Shown: positions 6,801 through 16,486, counted from the first letter of the stretch. The stretch is DNA of 64,000 bases from JBBQZU01 sp041749535 (GCA_041749535.1 JBGTBE010000108.1:124001-188000), one strand, 5' to 3'. The notes: generated by a model not told the origin, from the sequence alone. Translations and numbers: made by a program.

Positions 6801-8594
6801 GTGACCTTACAAGAGAAAATAAAGCTCTTACCTACAAAACCAGGCGTCTATCAATTCAAGGATAGCGAGAGTAAGATCATCTATATTGGCAAGGCGAGAA
6901 GTCTTAAAAATAGGGTGAGTTCATACTTCAACAAAAACGGTGGTCATACTGGTAAAACGCGGCTAATGGTCAAGCGAATTGCCGATGTACAAGTAATCGT
7001 AGTAGCAACCGAACTCGATGCGCTGCTTTTGGAAAACAATCTTATAAAAGAGTATCAGCCAAGGTACAACGTGAATCTTAAAGATGATAAAACGTATCCA
7101 TGGCTTTGTATCAAGAAAGAGCGTTTTCCAAGAATATTCTCGACTCGCAATAAGTTGCAAGATGGTTCGGAATACTTTGGCCCATATGCATCCGTAAAGG
7201 TCATGAATACCCTTCTAGGCCTTATCAGGCAGCTCTATGGTATAAGAACCTGCAACTACGATCTCAGTGAAGCGAATATTTCGAAAGGAAAATTTAAAGT
7301 CTGTCTTGAATATCACATCGGAAATTGTTTAGGGCCTTGTGAAGGGTTGCAAACGAATGATGATTACACAGCACAAATCGATGACATACGCCTCATTATT
7401 AAAGGCAACATATCATCCGTGATTAGAACACTTAAGGAGCGAATGCAAGCATTTGCCAGTAAGTTGGAGTTTGAAAAAGCGCAATCTCTTAAAGAGAAAA
7501 TTGATATCCTTCAGAAATACCAAAGCAAGAGTGCCATCGTAAATTCCGCCATTGACAATGTAGACGTGTTCTCTGTAGTATCAGATCAAGCTGCCGCTTA
7601 TGTGAACTTCATGCGGGTGGTAGATGGCGCTGTAATTCAAAGCAACACCATCCCCATTCGAAAGCGACTTGACGAATCAGACCAGGAGATGCTTGAAATG
7701 GGCATCGCTGAGGTGCTAAATCAATATGGTTCACTGGCGCATGAAATTATAGTACCTTCAATTCCGCTCACCCATTTTGGTATCCATAAATTCTCGGTTC
7801 CCCAAAGGGGAGATAAGTTCAAACTTCTAGAACTATCTCTGCGGAATGCGCGCTACAATATGCTCGAAAAGCAAAAGCAAGTGCGATTCACCGACCCAGA
7901 GTCGCACACCAAAAGGGTGTTGGAACAAATGAAGAAAGACCTTAGGCTTACTGAGGTTCCCGCGCACATAGAAGGATTTGACAACTCCAACTTGCTTGGC
8001 ACCAATGCCGTTTCAGCTTGTGTGGTATTCAAGAATGCAAAACCAAGCAAACGAGAATATCGGCATTTCAATATAAAAACAGTAGAAGGTCCTGATGATT
8101 TTGCATCGATAGCTGAGGTTGTGCTACGACGCTATACCAGGCTTCTCAAAGAAAGAGAACCCCTCCCCCAACTCATTGTGATAGATGGTGGTAAGGGGCA
8201 ACTCAGTGCTGCGATTGAAAGCCTGGAAACACTGGGACTAAGGGGAAAAATTGCCATCATAGGTATAGCCAAAAGGCTCGAAGAGGTCTATTTCCCGGGT
8301 GATAGCGTGCCTCTGTACATTGATAAAAAATCTGAAACACTGAAGGTACTACAGAATATACGCAACGAAGCACATAGATTCGGCATCACCCACCATAGGG
8401 ACAAGAGAAGCAAAAACACGATTAAGACTGAACTTACGTCGATACCCGGCATAGGACAGGCAAGTGCGGCCTTGCTTCTCAGGGAACTAAAATCCACAAA
8501 AGGTGTAAAAAATGCTACTCCTGAAGAGCTCGAAAAGTTGCTTGGCAAAAAGAAAGCAGCATCACTTCAGCTTTGGTTTGCAACCCAAGATTAA
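6801..8594 (+). CDS. uvrC: excinuclease ABC subunit C
   Basis: Makes the two incisions around DNA lesions in nucleotide excision repair with UvrA and UvrB. Domains in order: GIY-YIG nuclease (PGVYQFKD, then IIYIGKA), a UvrB-binding UVR motif (SKLEFEKAQSLKEKIDILQ), an RNase H-like nuclease (HIEGFDNSNLLG), and a C-terminal double helix-hairpin-helix (SIPGIGQASAALLLREL). I start at GTG 6801 because homologues begin at the residues LQEKIKLLP. A longer TTG-initiated frame from 6747 would add 18 non-conserved residues. It diverges from merR across an operator-like repeat, so light control of repair is possible. Confidence 0.95.
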   Translation: MTLQEKIKLLPTKPGVYQFKDSESKIIYIGKARSLKNRVSSYFNKNGGHTGKTRLMVKRIADVQVIVVATELDALLLENNLIKEYQPRYNVNLKDDKTYPWLCIKKERFPRIFSTRNKLQDGSEYFGPYASVKVMNTLLGLIRQLYGIRTCNYDLSEANISKGKFKVCLEYHIGNCLGPCEGLQTNDDYTAQIDDIRLIIKGNISSVIRTLKERMQAFASKLEFEKAQSLKEKIDILQKYQSKSAIVNSAIDNVDVFSVVSDQAAAYVNFMRVVDGAVIQSNTIPIRKRLDESDQEMLEMGIAEVLNQYGSLAHEIIVPSIPLTHFGIHKFSVPQRGDKFKLLELSLRNARYNMLEKQKQVRFTDPESHTKRVLEQMKKDLRLTEVPAHIEGFDNSNLLGTNAVSACVVFKNAKPSKREYRHFNIKTVEGPDDFASIAEVVLRRYTRLLKEREPLPQLIVIDGGKGQLSAAIESLETLGLRGKIAIIGIAKRLEEVYFPGDSVPLYIDKKSETLKVLQNIRNEAHRFGITHHRDKRSKNTIKTELTSIPGIGQASAALLLRELKSTKGVKNATPEELEKLLGKKKAASLQLWFATQD

Positions 8595-9589
8595 CCAAAC
8601 TTATCTGAAAGAATCCTCATTTCCACGGCAGGCGATATGCGCTCATATATGATGTTGTAAACTGCATCGGCAATTGGCATATTCACTTCGTAGTTGCGGT
8701 TCATTTCGTAAATGCTCTTCGAAGCATAATACCCTTCTGCAACCATTTCCATTTCAAGCTGCGCAGCCTTTACAGTATATCCCTTCCCCAACATATAACC
8801 AAAGGTTCGATTACGGCTAAATTTAGAATAAGCAGTAACCAATAAGTCGCCGAGATAAGGCGGCTCGCATACGTCCCTATGAAAGGGATTCACCTTGTCC
8901 AGGAATCGCTCCATCTCAATGATAGCAGCAGAAATAAGCAATGCTTGAAAATTATCTCCATAGCCAAGACCTCCACAAACACCAGAAGCAATTGCATATA
9001 TATTCTTAAGCACAGCAGCTATCTCAGCTCCAAAAAGATCTTCACTGGTGGAAGTTTTCAAATACCTGGTTGAGAGCGCGTCTGCCAAAAAAGCCGCATT
9101 TGACTCTTTCATACAAGCAATGGTGAGAAAAGAAAGTCGCTCCATTGCAACCTCTTCAGCATGACAGGGGCCGCAAATAATCCCAATATTATCATAAGGA
9201 ACTTCAAATACCGTGTGAAAATAACGGGCCGGGATGGAATGATACTCTGGAATAATACCTTTAACTGCTGAGAAAATAATCTTCTCCTTAAGAAGTTCCT
9301 TGTCTATGTCCTTAAATGTAGGATGAACGAAAGCTGAAGGAATGGCAACAATCAGAACATCCGATAATCTGATTACTTCTTCCAGATTTGACGTGAGATG
9401 CAACCTGCTCACATCAAACTGAACAGCGCGCAGATAATTTGGGTTATGAGAGAACTTTTTGACATGCTCTACCACTTCAGGTTTGCGAAGCCACCAATGA
9501 AGTGAACTACTTTTTTCCGAAATCAACTTCGCAAGTGCTGTGGCCCAGGATCCACCCCCAATTACGCCAATACTCATCTCTTTTGCCAT
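8591..9589 (-). CDS. gpsA: glycerol-3-phosphate dehydrogenase (NAD(P)+)
   Basis: Reduces dihydroxyacetone phosphate to sn-glycerol 3-phosphate, the backbone of phospholipids. The 332-residue cytosolic enzyme has an N-terminal Rossmann motif GGGSWA (11-16), the SAVKGI and CGPCHAEEVA segments, and the catalytic Lys in AAVLKNIYAIASG. It converges on uvrC and the two stop codons are interlocked in the four bases TTAA (8591-8594). Length and motifs are typical. ATG at 9589 or the in-frame ATG four codons later could be used. Confidence 0.96.
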   Translation of the reverse strand: MAKEMSIGVIGGGSWATALAKLISEKSSSLHWWLRKPEVVEHVKKFSHNPNYLRAVQFDVSRLHLTSNLEEVIRLSDVLIVAIPSAFVHPTFKDIDKELLKEKIIFSAVKGIIPEYHSIPARYFHTVFEVPYDNIGIICGPCHAEEVAMERLSFLTIACMKESNAAFLADALSTRYLKTSTSEDLFGAEIAAVLKNIYAIASGVCGGLGYGDNFQALLISAAIIEMERFLDKVNPFHRDVCEPPYLGDLLVTAYSKFSRNRTFGYMLGKGYTVKAAQLEMEMVAEGYYASKSIYEMNRNYEVNMPIADAVYNIIYERISPAVEMRILSDKFG

Positions 9590-9600
9590 TTGGCTGGGAA

Positions 9601-9636
9601 TTGTAAAGGCTAAAGATATAAATGTTCTTAGATTCG
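9601..9636 (+). promoter_or_regulatory. candidate promoter of the HEAT/cyclophilin lipoprotein gene
   Basis: TTG (9601-9603) and TAGATTCG (9629-9636), one base off TAnnTTTG, are separated by 25 bases. The -7 box ends 17 bases before the ATG at 9654, in the divergent gap with gpsA. It excludes the longer upstream in-frame start. Confidence 0.35.
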
Positions 9637-9653
9637 TTTTTCAAACATACAGT

Positions 9654-11570
9654 ATGCGTAAATCCACTGGAATCTTAGTACAAATTGCGGCTGTTCTACT
9701 CCTCTTTACGGCTTGTAAAACGCACGTCAATGAACAAACAGATGAATCGGAGTTAAACGCATTTGTTGATCCAGTGTTGATTGAAATATATGACGCGGCC
9801 GACCGACGTGATTATACCACTCTATCTGCATATGCAACCCATGAAACAGCCGCGTATAGGATGGCCTATGCGAGATGCATGGCATCTTTTCTTGACCCCA
9901 ATGGATTTGAATTGATTGGAAAACTCTTAACCGATCCCATCCCATTCGTAAGGCTTCATGCAGCGTTTGCGGCAGGGCAGTACCGCGATACTATGATGTT
10001 GCAATTTCTTGAACCCGCAATTAAAAAGGCCAGCATTCCTGAAATCAAGGCCGAACTGCTCGAAGCAATTGGAAAATGTGCAACTCCGAATGCAATGAAA
10101 TTTCTTACAATGCATACTCCCAGCACTGCCATTGAAGAAGCTGGAAAAATGTGGGGCATTTACAACGCTATGTTAAAGAACCTATTGGTAAAAGAAGATT
10201 TGCGCATTATAGTAGCCCACCTGAATTCAGGTGAACAAGAAACAAGGCTTGCAACTGCACACATAATCAGCCGTCAGAACCAATACCCATTGGATGATTA
10301 TGCAACTGAAATTGCTGCAGCTGCGCACAGCGATCCATCCGCAGAAATTAGATTGGCATCCGTTATTGCGTTGAGACACTGTATGCAAAGTGATTCACTC
10401 TTAGTCAATATAGCGAAAAGTGACCCTGATCCTCGAGTACGTGCTGCTGCAATTGCAGGAATAGCAGATATACAAACCAAAGATGGCCTGGAGTTAATAA
10501 GCATATCACTCGATGATGGCTCCCCATGGGTTGCCATGAGCGCGGCGAAGAAGCTTGGAGATATATATGACGCTGCCTTTTTAACAGGCATCAGCGATTT
10601 GCTGCGAACAAGTACAGTGCCTGAAGTGAAAGGGGCTATCCTGTCAAAGTGGCTTCAGGCATCCCCATCAGATGGTTGGCAAAAATATTCGGCTACTATG
10701 CGCACTGTGCATTCTCAGCACGAATGGGCCGTGGTTATAAAGCAGTTATCAGCAGTGCCAACGGCCATCGACACACTGGAGAAATACTTTGATATGCAGC
10801 CTCCGCTCAGCACTGCTGCTGCCGAGGCACTTGCGTTTGGAGCAACGATCTTTCCTGAATGGAGGCCAATCCTTCGTAAAAAGGCATTTGCTGCATTTAA
10901 AGGGCTACGGGCCTCACAATGCGCCGTATTTGCCGAAGCCCTCACCCCTGAACTTGCAGGCGAAGATTCTGAAATTCTCATTGCTCAAATGCGCGCTGCC
11001 GCAGATGAATTCAAATCGCCTGGTCAATACGAAATAAAGACCTCCCTTTTAAAAGCTGCGGCAAGGTTAGCTGGTGAGACCTATGAAGCTCCAGCGCCGG
11101 AGTGGAACAATCCTGCCGACTGGGAATTTATCAAATCTATTCCACGGAACTCAAGTGCAACAGTCTATACCCGAGAAGGTACTATGGAATTGGCTCTTAT
11201 AGTTGAAGATGCTCCAATCTCCACTTCCAATTTCATCAAATTGGCCGAATCAGGATTCTACGATGGGCTCTCCTTTCATAGAGTGGTCCCGGGATTTGTA
11301 ACCCAAGGCGGCTGTCCAGATGGTGATGGGTATGGCAGTACCTCATATAGCATTCGTTCAGAGTTTAGCCCGCTTCACTATGGTACGGGTGTGGTTGGCT
11401 ATGCCTCTGCCGGAAAAGACACCGAAGGATGCCAATGGTTTGTGACCCATTCGCCTGCTCCCCACCTCAATGGAAGGTATACAATATTCGGGGCTATAAG
11501 CTCTGGTTATGAAACACTTACAAGTATTCATTCAGGGTGTATCATAGACTCTATTAGAGTAAACAGATAA
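9654..11570 (+). CDS. lipoprotein with HEAT repeats and C-terminal cyclophilin-type PPIase domain
   Basis: A 638-residue envelope protein. A lipoprotein signal peptide ends in LLLFTAC (Cys21). Residues about 45-470 are alpha-helical HEAT/PBS-lyase-like repeats (for example DPDPRVRAAAIAGIADI). Residues about 490-638 form a cyclophilin domain (FYDGLSFHRVVPGFVTQGG, then HLNGRYTIFG), expected to catalyse prolyl cis-trans isomerisation in the periplasm. The Arg of FHRVVPGF is present. I start at ATG 9654 because only this gives a signal peptide. The HEAT array probably provides a scaffold for client proteins. The partner is unknown. Confidence 0.9.
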   Translation: MRKSTGILVQIAAVLLLFTACKTHVNEQTDESELNAFVDPVLIEIYDAADRRDYTTLSAYATHETAAYRMAYARCMASFLDPNGFELIGKLLTDPIPFVRLHAAFAAGQYRDTMMLQFLEPAIKKASIPEIKAELLEAIGKCATPNAMKFLTMHTPSTAIEEAGKMWGIYNAMLKNLLVKEDLRIIVAHLNSGEQETRLATAHIISRQNQYPLDDYATEIAAAAHSDPSAEIRLASVIALRHCMQSDSLLVNIAKSDPDPRVRAAAIAGIADIQTKDGLELISISLDDGSPWVAMSAAKKLGDIYDAAFLTGISDLLRTSTVPEVKGAILSKWLQASPSDGWQKYSATMRTVHSQHEWAVVIKQLSAVPTAIDTLEKYFDMQPPLSTAAAEALAFGATIFPEWRPILRKKAFAAFKGLRASQCAVFAEALTPELAGEDSEILIAQMRAAADEFKSPGQYEIKTSLLKAAARLAGETYEAPAPEWNNPADWEFIKSIPRNSSATVYTREGTMELALIVEDAPISTSNFIKLAESGFYDGLSFHRVVPGFVTQGGCPDGDGYGSTSYSIRSEFSPLHYGTGVVGYASAGKDTEGCQWFVTHSPAPHLNGRYTIFGAISSGYETLTSIHSGCIIDSIRVNR

Positions 11571-11662
11571 GTGGTGGGAATCATAGGATTCATTAAGATT
11601 CGCGCTTGTTAAACCCAAAGGAAACCCCATCTTCGTAACCCAAATTTCCAAAGCGACGTACT

Positions 11663-11935
11663 ATGCAAGCTATACTGAGTAGAAAAAGAGCTATGAACGT
11701 GGACGATCTCGCCAGACTCACCGTGGGTGAATTGCGCAAAGTCAAGAACAAGAATTTTTTGTTCTTTAATGTGCTTGCAATTTCCGACCTTGTGGTTTTC
11801 TACCACAGCCTGTACTTCGAAAATTGGGCAATGTTATTTCTTTCCTTCGGCATTTTTGTTGCTGGTCTCGCCTTGTACGACAACTACAAAGTATCGCTCC
11901 GCTTTCTTAACGAAGCTGAATCAGGGCGAAGGTAA
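11663..11935 (+). CDS. small membrane protein, two predicted helices, unknown function
   Basis: A 90-residue frame with a basic N-terminal part and two hydrophobic segments, about residues 33-50 (FFNVLAISDLVVFYHSL) and 55-71 (AMLFLSFGIFVAGLALY), then a short charged tail. I do not recognise a family with certainty. The stop codon abuts the lysS stop (11935/11936), so the genes converge without spacing. An internal ATG at 11693 would give an 80-residue version that keeps both helices. The reading frame on this strand in the +1 register is a shadow with no hydrophobic pattern. Confidence 0.6.
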   Translation: MQAILSRKRAMNVDDLARLTVGELRKVKNKNFLFFNVLAISDLVVFYHSLYFENWAMLFLSFGIFVAGLALYDNYKVSLRFLNEAESGRR

Positions 11936-13660
11936 TCAAGCAAGCCATCCTTCTACTTCCGCCAGCTGTAATGCAGGCAATTCCAGTTTATTCTTTTTGC
12001 GATAACCATTGAGCCTTTGGTGAATTACGGTTGCCTTCTCTGATTTCAGGTCAACAACATTCAAGAATCCAGCCTTAACCAAATGCTCTACCCACTCTTG
12101 AGGAATCCCCGCTGCAATGAACTCAGATTGATCACCAACAGATACTCTTTTCTCCGGACGCATTTGTGGAAAAAGAAGTACCTCCTGAATAGATGCATTT
12201 TCCGTGAGTAGCATCACAAGTCTGTCCACTCCAATTCCCATACCTGCTGTTGGTGGCATTCCATACTCAAGAGACCTCAGGAAATCATGGTCGATAAACA
12301 TGGCTTCGTCATCTCCTCTTTGCGAAAGCAAGAGTTGGTCTTCAAAACGCTCCCGCTGATCTATCGGGTCATTCAGTTCCGAATAAGCATTCGCAAGCTC
12401 CTTGCCATTCACAATAAGCTCAAAGCGCTCAGTTAGAGCTGGGTTGTCCCTGTGCTTTTTACACAGTGGCGACATTTCAATTGGGTAATCTATAATAAAG
12501 GTTGGCTGAATCAAATTCGGCTCACACTTCTCACCAAATATTTCATCGATAAGTTTTGCCACACCCATGCTCGGTGTGGTGGCAATTCCCAGCTTCTCAC
12601 AGGCGTCTTTAAGCTCTTCTATACTCTTGCCACTGATATCAAATCCGGTAAATTCCTTAATGGCATCTGTCATAGTAAGCCTTCTGAAAGGGGCTTTAAG
12701 AGAAATCTCCCTTTCGCCCATTCGCACTGAACTTGATCCATTCACCTCTGTAGAGACGTGCTCAAGCATCTTCTCTGTAAATTCCATCATCCATTGGTAG
12801 TCCTTGTAGGCAACATAAATTTCCATGATGGTGAATTCCGGATTGTGTGTGCGATCCATTCCCTCATTTCTGAAGTTTCTGGAAAACTCATAAACCCCCT
12901 CAAACCCCCCAACAATGAGTCTTTTCAGGTAGAGTTCGTTTGCAATGCGCAAATACAGAGGAATATTCAGTGCATTGTGGTGGGTTATAAAAGGCCTGGC
13001 CGTAGCCCCGCCCGGGATAGGTTGCAACACCGGAGTATCCACCTCGAGATACCCGAAATTGTTGAAGAATCTACGCATGGAGTCCACAATCCTGGTACGC
13101 TTGATAAATGTATCTCTTACCTTAGGATTCAATACCAAATCTACGTAGCGCTGCCGGTATCGCTGTTCTGGATCAGTGAAAGCGTCATGGATACTTCCTT
13201 TGTCATCGATTTTTGGAAATGGCAATGGCCGCACTGACTTGCTGAGCAATTGGAAATTTCTGACATGTATAGATATTTCGCCTACCTGGGTGGTAAATAC
13301 AAAACCTTCTACCCAAACAAAATCACCTCTATCAAGCAATTTCTTAAAGAACTCGTTATACATCCATTTGTCTTCGCCCGGACAAATTTCATCTCTGTTA
13401 AAGTAAAGCTGAATTCTTCCAGATTCATCCTGTAGCTCAGCAAAAGAAGCCTTGCCCATAACTCTCTTGCTCATAATTCGCCCTGCCATACTCACATTGC
13501 TCCACTGCCCATCTCCTTCTTGGAAATGATTCTGAATAGCAGATGCCTTGTGGGTAATGGCCACCTCATTGGCAGGATAGGGGTTTATACCCTTGCCTTT
13601 AATCGCCTCCAGTGCATCTCTGCGAATTAATTCCTGCTCACTTAGGCCAGTTGTGCTCAT
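11936..13660 (-). CDS. lysS: lysyl-tRNA synthetase, class II
   Basis: Charges tRNA-Lys. The 574-residue protein has an OB-fold anticodon domain (residues about 55-165), class II motif 2 (FRNEGMDRTHNPEFTIMEIY) and motif 3 (GMGIGVDRLVMLLT). About 65 extra residues follow motif 3 (from VSVGDQSEF), an extension common in Bacteroidota LysS. A -7 box TATCTTTG at 13677-13684 places the transcript start about ten bases before the ATG at 13660, which supports that start. Confidence 0.97.
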   Translation of the reverse strand: MSTTGLSEQELIRRDALEAIKGKGINPYPANEVAITHKASAIQNHFQEGDGQWSNVSMAGRIMSKRVMGKASFAELQDESGRIQLYFNRDEICPGEDKWMYNEFFKKLLDRGDFVWVEGFVFTTQVGEISIHVRNFQLLSKSVRPLPFPKIDDKGSIHDAFTDPEQRYRQRYVDLVLNPKVRDTFIKRTRIVDSMRRFFNNFGYLEVDTPVLQPIPGGATARPFITHHNALNIPLYLRIANELYLKRLIVGGFEGVYEFSRNFRNEGMDRTHNPEFTIMEIYVAYKDYQWMMEFTEKMLEHVSTEVNGSSSVRMGEREISLKAPFRRLTMTDAIKEFTGFDISGKSIEELKDACEKLGIATTPSMGVAKLIDEIFGEKCEPNLIQPTFIIDYPIEMSPLCKKHRDNPALTERFELIVNGKELANAYSELNDPIDQRERFEDQLLLSQRGDDEAMFIDHDFLRSLEYGMPPTAGMGIGVDRLVMLLTENASIQEVLLFPQMRPEKRVSVGDQSEFIAAGIPQEWVEHLVKAGFLNVVDLKSEKATVIHQRLNGYRKKNKLELPALQLAEVEGWLA

Positions 13661-13676
13661 TGCGGATAATTTTTTG

Positions 13677-13684
13677 CAAAGATA
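13677..13684 (-). promoter_or_regulatory. -7 box of lysS
   Basis: On the minus strand TATCTTTG is an exact TAnnTTTG match ending 17 bases before the lysS ATG. No clear TTG -33 element is seen at the expected distance. Confidence 0.5.
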
Positions 13685-13772
13685 TTATTTTGCGAAAGTG
13701 TGCTTATACCGTCATTTGGTATCTTCGGCCCCAATAATACGGAGCAAAAAGTGCTCAACATAACATCTCAAA

Positions 13773-14783
13773 ATGACCATCAAGGAAGCAACAACTGAAA
13801 TGGAACGCCTCATCCAAGGCTTCCCCAATAATATGAAGGATGCCGTACAAATTGGAGCTGCCGCAGCATCCAAGTTTAAGGTCAAGCCTGTGAAGAATGT
13901 GCTTATCTCAGGATTAGGTGGCTCAGGTATTGGTGGAAAGATTGTTTCTCAACTTATTTGGGACCGCTGTAAGGTTCCGATTCAAGTTGTAAATGATTAC
14001 CGCATTCCTGCCTGGGTAGATGAAAACACCCTGTTTATTGCCTGCAGCTACAGCGGCAATACCGAAGAAACGCTGAATACCGTTGATGAAGCCCTGGTTC
14101 GCAAAGCACAAATAGCATGTATAACCTCTGGCGGAAAATTAAAAGCCCTGGCGGAAATGCACAGGTTTAATATCATCGAAATCCCAGGAGGGCAGCCTCC
14201 ACGTACCAGTTTTGGATACAATGCACTGCAACAGTTTTTTATACTAAACGCATACGGTCTAATCCCGTCGGGTTTTGCAAATGAGCTTTCCCTTGCAGGC
14301 GATTTACTCGAAAGAGAGCAAGGGGCCATTCGTGTTGAAGCAGCCGCTATTGCAAGTAAAATCAATGGTACTACCCCTATAATTTATGCTGAAACCTGGT
14401 TCGAAGGAGTGGCTGTAAGACTGAGGCAGCAAATAAATGAAAATGCTAAAATGCTCTGTTGGCACCATACCCTACCTGAAATGAATCACAATGAGCTCGT
14501 GGCGTGGGCTGGTGGAAGCAAAGATTTTTCCGTACTGCTTATACGAACTCCAGAAGACCATCCCGGCACATCGCGAAGAATGGATTTGAGCAAAGAGATA
14601 ATTTCCCGCTTTACGGACAAAATCATAGAATTAAGGCCAAAAGGAAACTCGAGGATTTTGTGGGTATATTACCTCATTCATTTGTCTGATTGGATCTCGC
14701 ATTATATGGCAATTGACAGAAATGTAGATCCAATAGAAATTGCAGTGATCGACTACTTTAAAAACGAACTAGCCAAAGGTTGA
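13773..14783 (+). CDS. bifunctional phosphoglucose/phosphomannose isomerase
   Basis: A 336-residue SIS-domain isomerase of the archaeal/Bacteroidota bifunctional PGI/PMI family, which interconverts glucose-6-P or mannose-6-P with fructose-6-P. The N-terminal SIS domain contains LISGLGGSGIGG and SYSGNTEET. The second half has the family segment WHHTLPEMNHNELVAW with the catalytic Glu and His residues. This enzyme is likely to feed both glycolysis and mannose-derived polysaccharide synthesis. The downstream lipB overlaps its stop by four bases, so the two genes are cotranscribed. Confidence 0.9.
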   Translation: MTIKEATTEMERLIQGFPNNMKDAVQIGAAAASKFKVKPVKNVLISGLGGSGIGGKIVSQLIWDRCKVPIQVVNDYRIPAWVDENTLFIACSYSGNTEETLNTVDEALVRKAQIACITSGGKLKALAEMHRFNIIEIPGGQPPRTSFGYNALQQFFILNAYGLIPSGFANELSLAGDLLEREQGAIRVEAAAIASKINGTTPIIYAETWFEGVAVRLRQQINENAKMLCWHHTLPEMNHNELVAWAGGSKDFSVLLIRTPEDHPGTSRRMDLSKEIISRFTDKIIELRPKGNSRILWVYYLIHLSDWISHYMAIDRNVDPIEIAVIDYFKNELAKG

Positions 14784-15508
14784 ATTCAGAATTGAAAGAT
14801 GTGTACTTTCATGATGCCGGGCTAATTGGTTATCAGAAAGCATGGGATCTACAGGAACAGTTTTTCGCTTTAACTGTGGGAGAGAAAATCAGGCTCAGGA
14901 GCGAGAACAATACCTCACAGTTGCCAGAGAATCATTTCATTTACTGCGAACATACGCCTGTGTATACGCTTGGTAAAAGCGGTAGGATTTCCAATTTACT
15001 TCTCACTGAAGTTGAATTGAAACAAAAAGGCATTGATTTTTACCGCATTAACCGAGGTGGTGACATCACCTTTCATGGCCCAGGACAAATTGTAGGGTAT
15101 CCTATTATAGATCTCGATCAGTTTTTTACAGACATACATCGGTATTTAAGGTACTTGGAAGAGGCAGTAATCCTAACCCTCCAAGATTATGGGATACAAT
15201 CGGGGAGAATCGAAGGGCTTACAGGAGTCTGGATTGATGGGCATGACCACTCAAAAGCCCGGAAGATATGTGCACTCGGTGTAAAATGCAGCCGTTGGGT
15301 TACTATGCATGGTTTCGCCTTCAATGTTAACACTGATCTCAATTATTTCAAGCACATCATTCCGTGCGGAATTGATGACAAAGAAGTGACTTCCATGCAA
15401 CACGAGTTGGGCACTGAGATGGAAATTGATGAAGTAAAAACAAAACTAACTGCGCATCTTTGTGCGCTTTTTGGGTGGAATCCAGTATACACAGAAACTA
15501 CCATCTAA
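14780..15508 (+). CDS. lipB: lipoyl(octanoyl) transferase
   Basis: Moves octanoate from acyl carrier protein to lipoyl domains of 2-oxoacid dehydrogenases and GcvH. The 242-residue protein has the conserved RGGDITFHGPGQIVGYPI segment, the catalytic Lys in GVKCSRWVTMHG and the catalytic Cys in IIPCGI. Translation begins at a TTG that overlaps the stop of the isomerase (TTGA, 14780-14783), implying coupling. There is no ATG before the conserved region. Length is slightly above the usual size because of the N-terminal segment. Confidence 0.95.
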   Translation: MNSELKDVYFHDAGLIGYQKAWDLQEQFFALTVGEKIRLRSENNTSQLPENHFIYCEHTPVYTLGKSGRISNLLLTEVELKQKGIDFYRINRGGDITFHGPGQIVGYPIIDLDQFFTDIHRYLRYLEEAVILTLQDYGIQSGRIEGLTGVWIDGHDHSKARKICALGVKCSRWVTMHGFAFNVNTDLNYFKHIIPCGIDDKEVTSMQHELGTEMEIDEVKTKLTAHLCALFGWNPVYTETTI

Positions 15509-15542
15509 TGCAGCCTGATTAGGCTTTTAAAAGTATGCGTGC

Positions 15543-15950
15543 GTGAAAAAAGATATCAATAACCCAAAGGTAGAAAACATTGCTATTGCAGCTGTGCCTG
15601 AACAAGGTGACCTTCCCGGTTCGGAAATTTGGTATATCTACCTCATCAATTTAAAAGCGGAAACCCTTACAAATTTGCTCATTTCTTCTCGGGGATATGG
15701 CCAAATTAAGGAGGAGGACGTTAAAACTTCTGAGCTGCGGCACTTTCTGGAAGAGTTGCCCGGTCATAGTTATGTAAAGATTGAGCCCATAATGCAGGAG
15801 CTTTTTGCCCTGAGCAACCAATACTGGGTAAGTTTTTACATCGGTACAGACATTTATGACAAAAAGTACGTTTTTCTTGCTGAATCAATTCAGCATACCA
15901 ATTTAACAGAAATACCCCTAATGGGTAAAAAAGGAGTACTACTCATCTGA
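15543..15950 (+). CDS. conserved Bacteroidota protein of unknown function, 135 aa
   Basis: A 135-residue soluble protein with no signal peptide and no motif I can name. It has an acidic, mixed alpha/beta composition with segments such as IWYIYLINLKAETLTNLLISSRGYG and QYWVSFYIGTDIYDKKYVF. Proteins with this pattern occur in Bacteroidota genomes next to cvpA and are sometimes mislabelled as a tRNA synthetase subunit. I see no synthetase motif. It starts at GTG 15543, and its TGA shares a base with the ATG of the cvpA-like gene, so the pair is translationally coupled. Confidence 0.8.
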   Translation: MKKDINNPKVENIAIAAVPEQGDLPGSEIWYIYLINLKAETLTNLLISSRGYGQIKEEDVKTSELRHFLEELPGHSYVKIEPIMQELFALSNQYWVSFYIGTDIYDKKYVFLAESIQHTNLTEIPLMGKKGVLLI

Positions 15951-16486
15951 TGCCCTGGCTCGATCTAATACTAGCACTGCCCCTAATCTGGGGAATGTAT
16001 CGCGGTTTCAACCGTGGATTTATAATAGAAATATGCACGCTTATGGCCCTTGCGTTGGGACTGTACGGAGCTTCACTTTTTGGTGAGGGTGCTGGAGAAT
16101 ACCTCGCCGAGACCATCAACACCGATGAAAGATTGAGCCTGGTGTTGGCATTCACCTTGGTTTTCGTAATGATCGTGGTGGTCATTATACTCTTCGGGAA
16201 AATGCTGGAAGGTGCGGTTAAAATGACAGCCATGGGGCCCGTAAATAAAATCAGCGGCTTGCTTTTTGGTGGATTCAAGTTCGCCCTCATTATCAGCGCT
16301 TTGCTTTTTGCATTGGAAGGCATCTGGCTCCAAAGAACCCTTATACCATCCTCTTGGAAGCAGGACTCATATCTCTATCATCCAGTGGCAGCCCTTGTAC
16401 CGAAAATCTATCCTATTCTAAAAGACAAATCCTGGAGTGACCGATTGCAAGATAAGATAATAGATGTGCAGGATGAGCCATTATGA
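15950..16486 (+). CDS. cvpA: CvpA family membrane protein
   Basis: A 178-residue inner-membrane protein. Four hydrophobic segments are visible (about 4-18, 25-44, 63-83 and 104-121), with the early family motif GMYRGFNRGFIIE between the first two. CvpA proteins are linked to colicin V production in E. coli and to envelope homeostasis more widely. The molecular activity is unclear. The end abuts the pgk stop (16481-16486), so the genes converge with no spacer. Confidence 0.88.
   Translation: MPWLDLILALPLIWGMYRGFNRGFIIEICTLMALALGLYGASLFGEGAGEYLAETINTDERLSLVLAFTLVFVMIVVVIILFGKMLEGAVKMTAMGPVNKISGLLFGGFKFALIISALLFALEGIWLQRTLIPSSWKQDSYLYHPVAALVPKIYPILKDKSWSDRLQDKIIDVQDEPL

Noticed and set aside
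10298..10591. Long minus-strand open frames antisense to the HEAT/cyclophilin gene
   Set aside because: Ala/Ser-rich low-information translation expected from the opposite strand of an alanine-rich helical protein.
11727..12005. Alternative plus-strand frame across the small membrane protein and the end of lysS
   Set aside because: It is a shadow in another register with a Cys/Ser-rich composition and extends into lysS. The 90-residue frame has a clear two-helix pattern instead.
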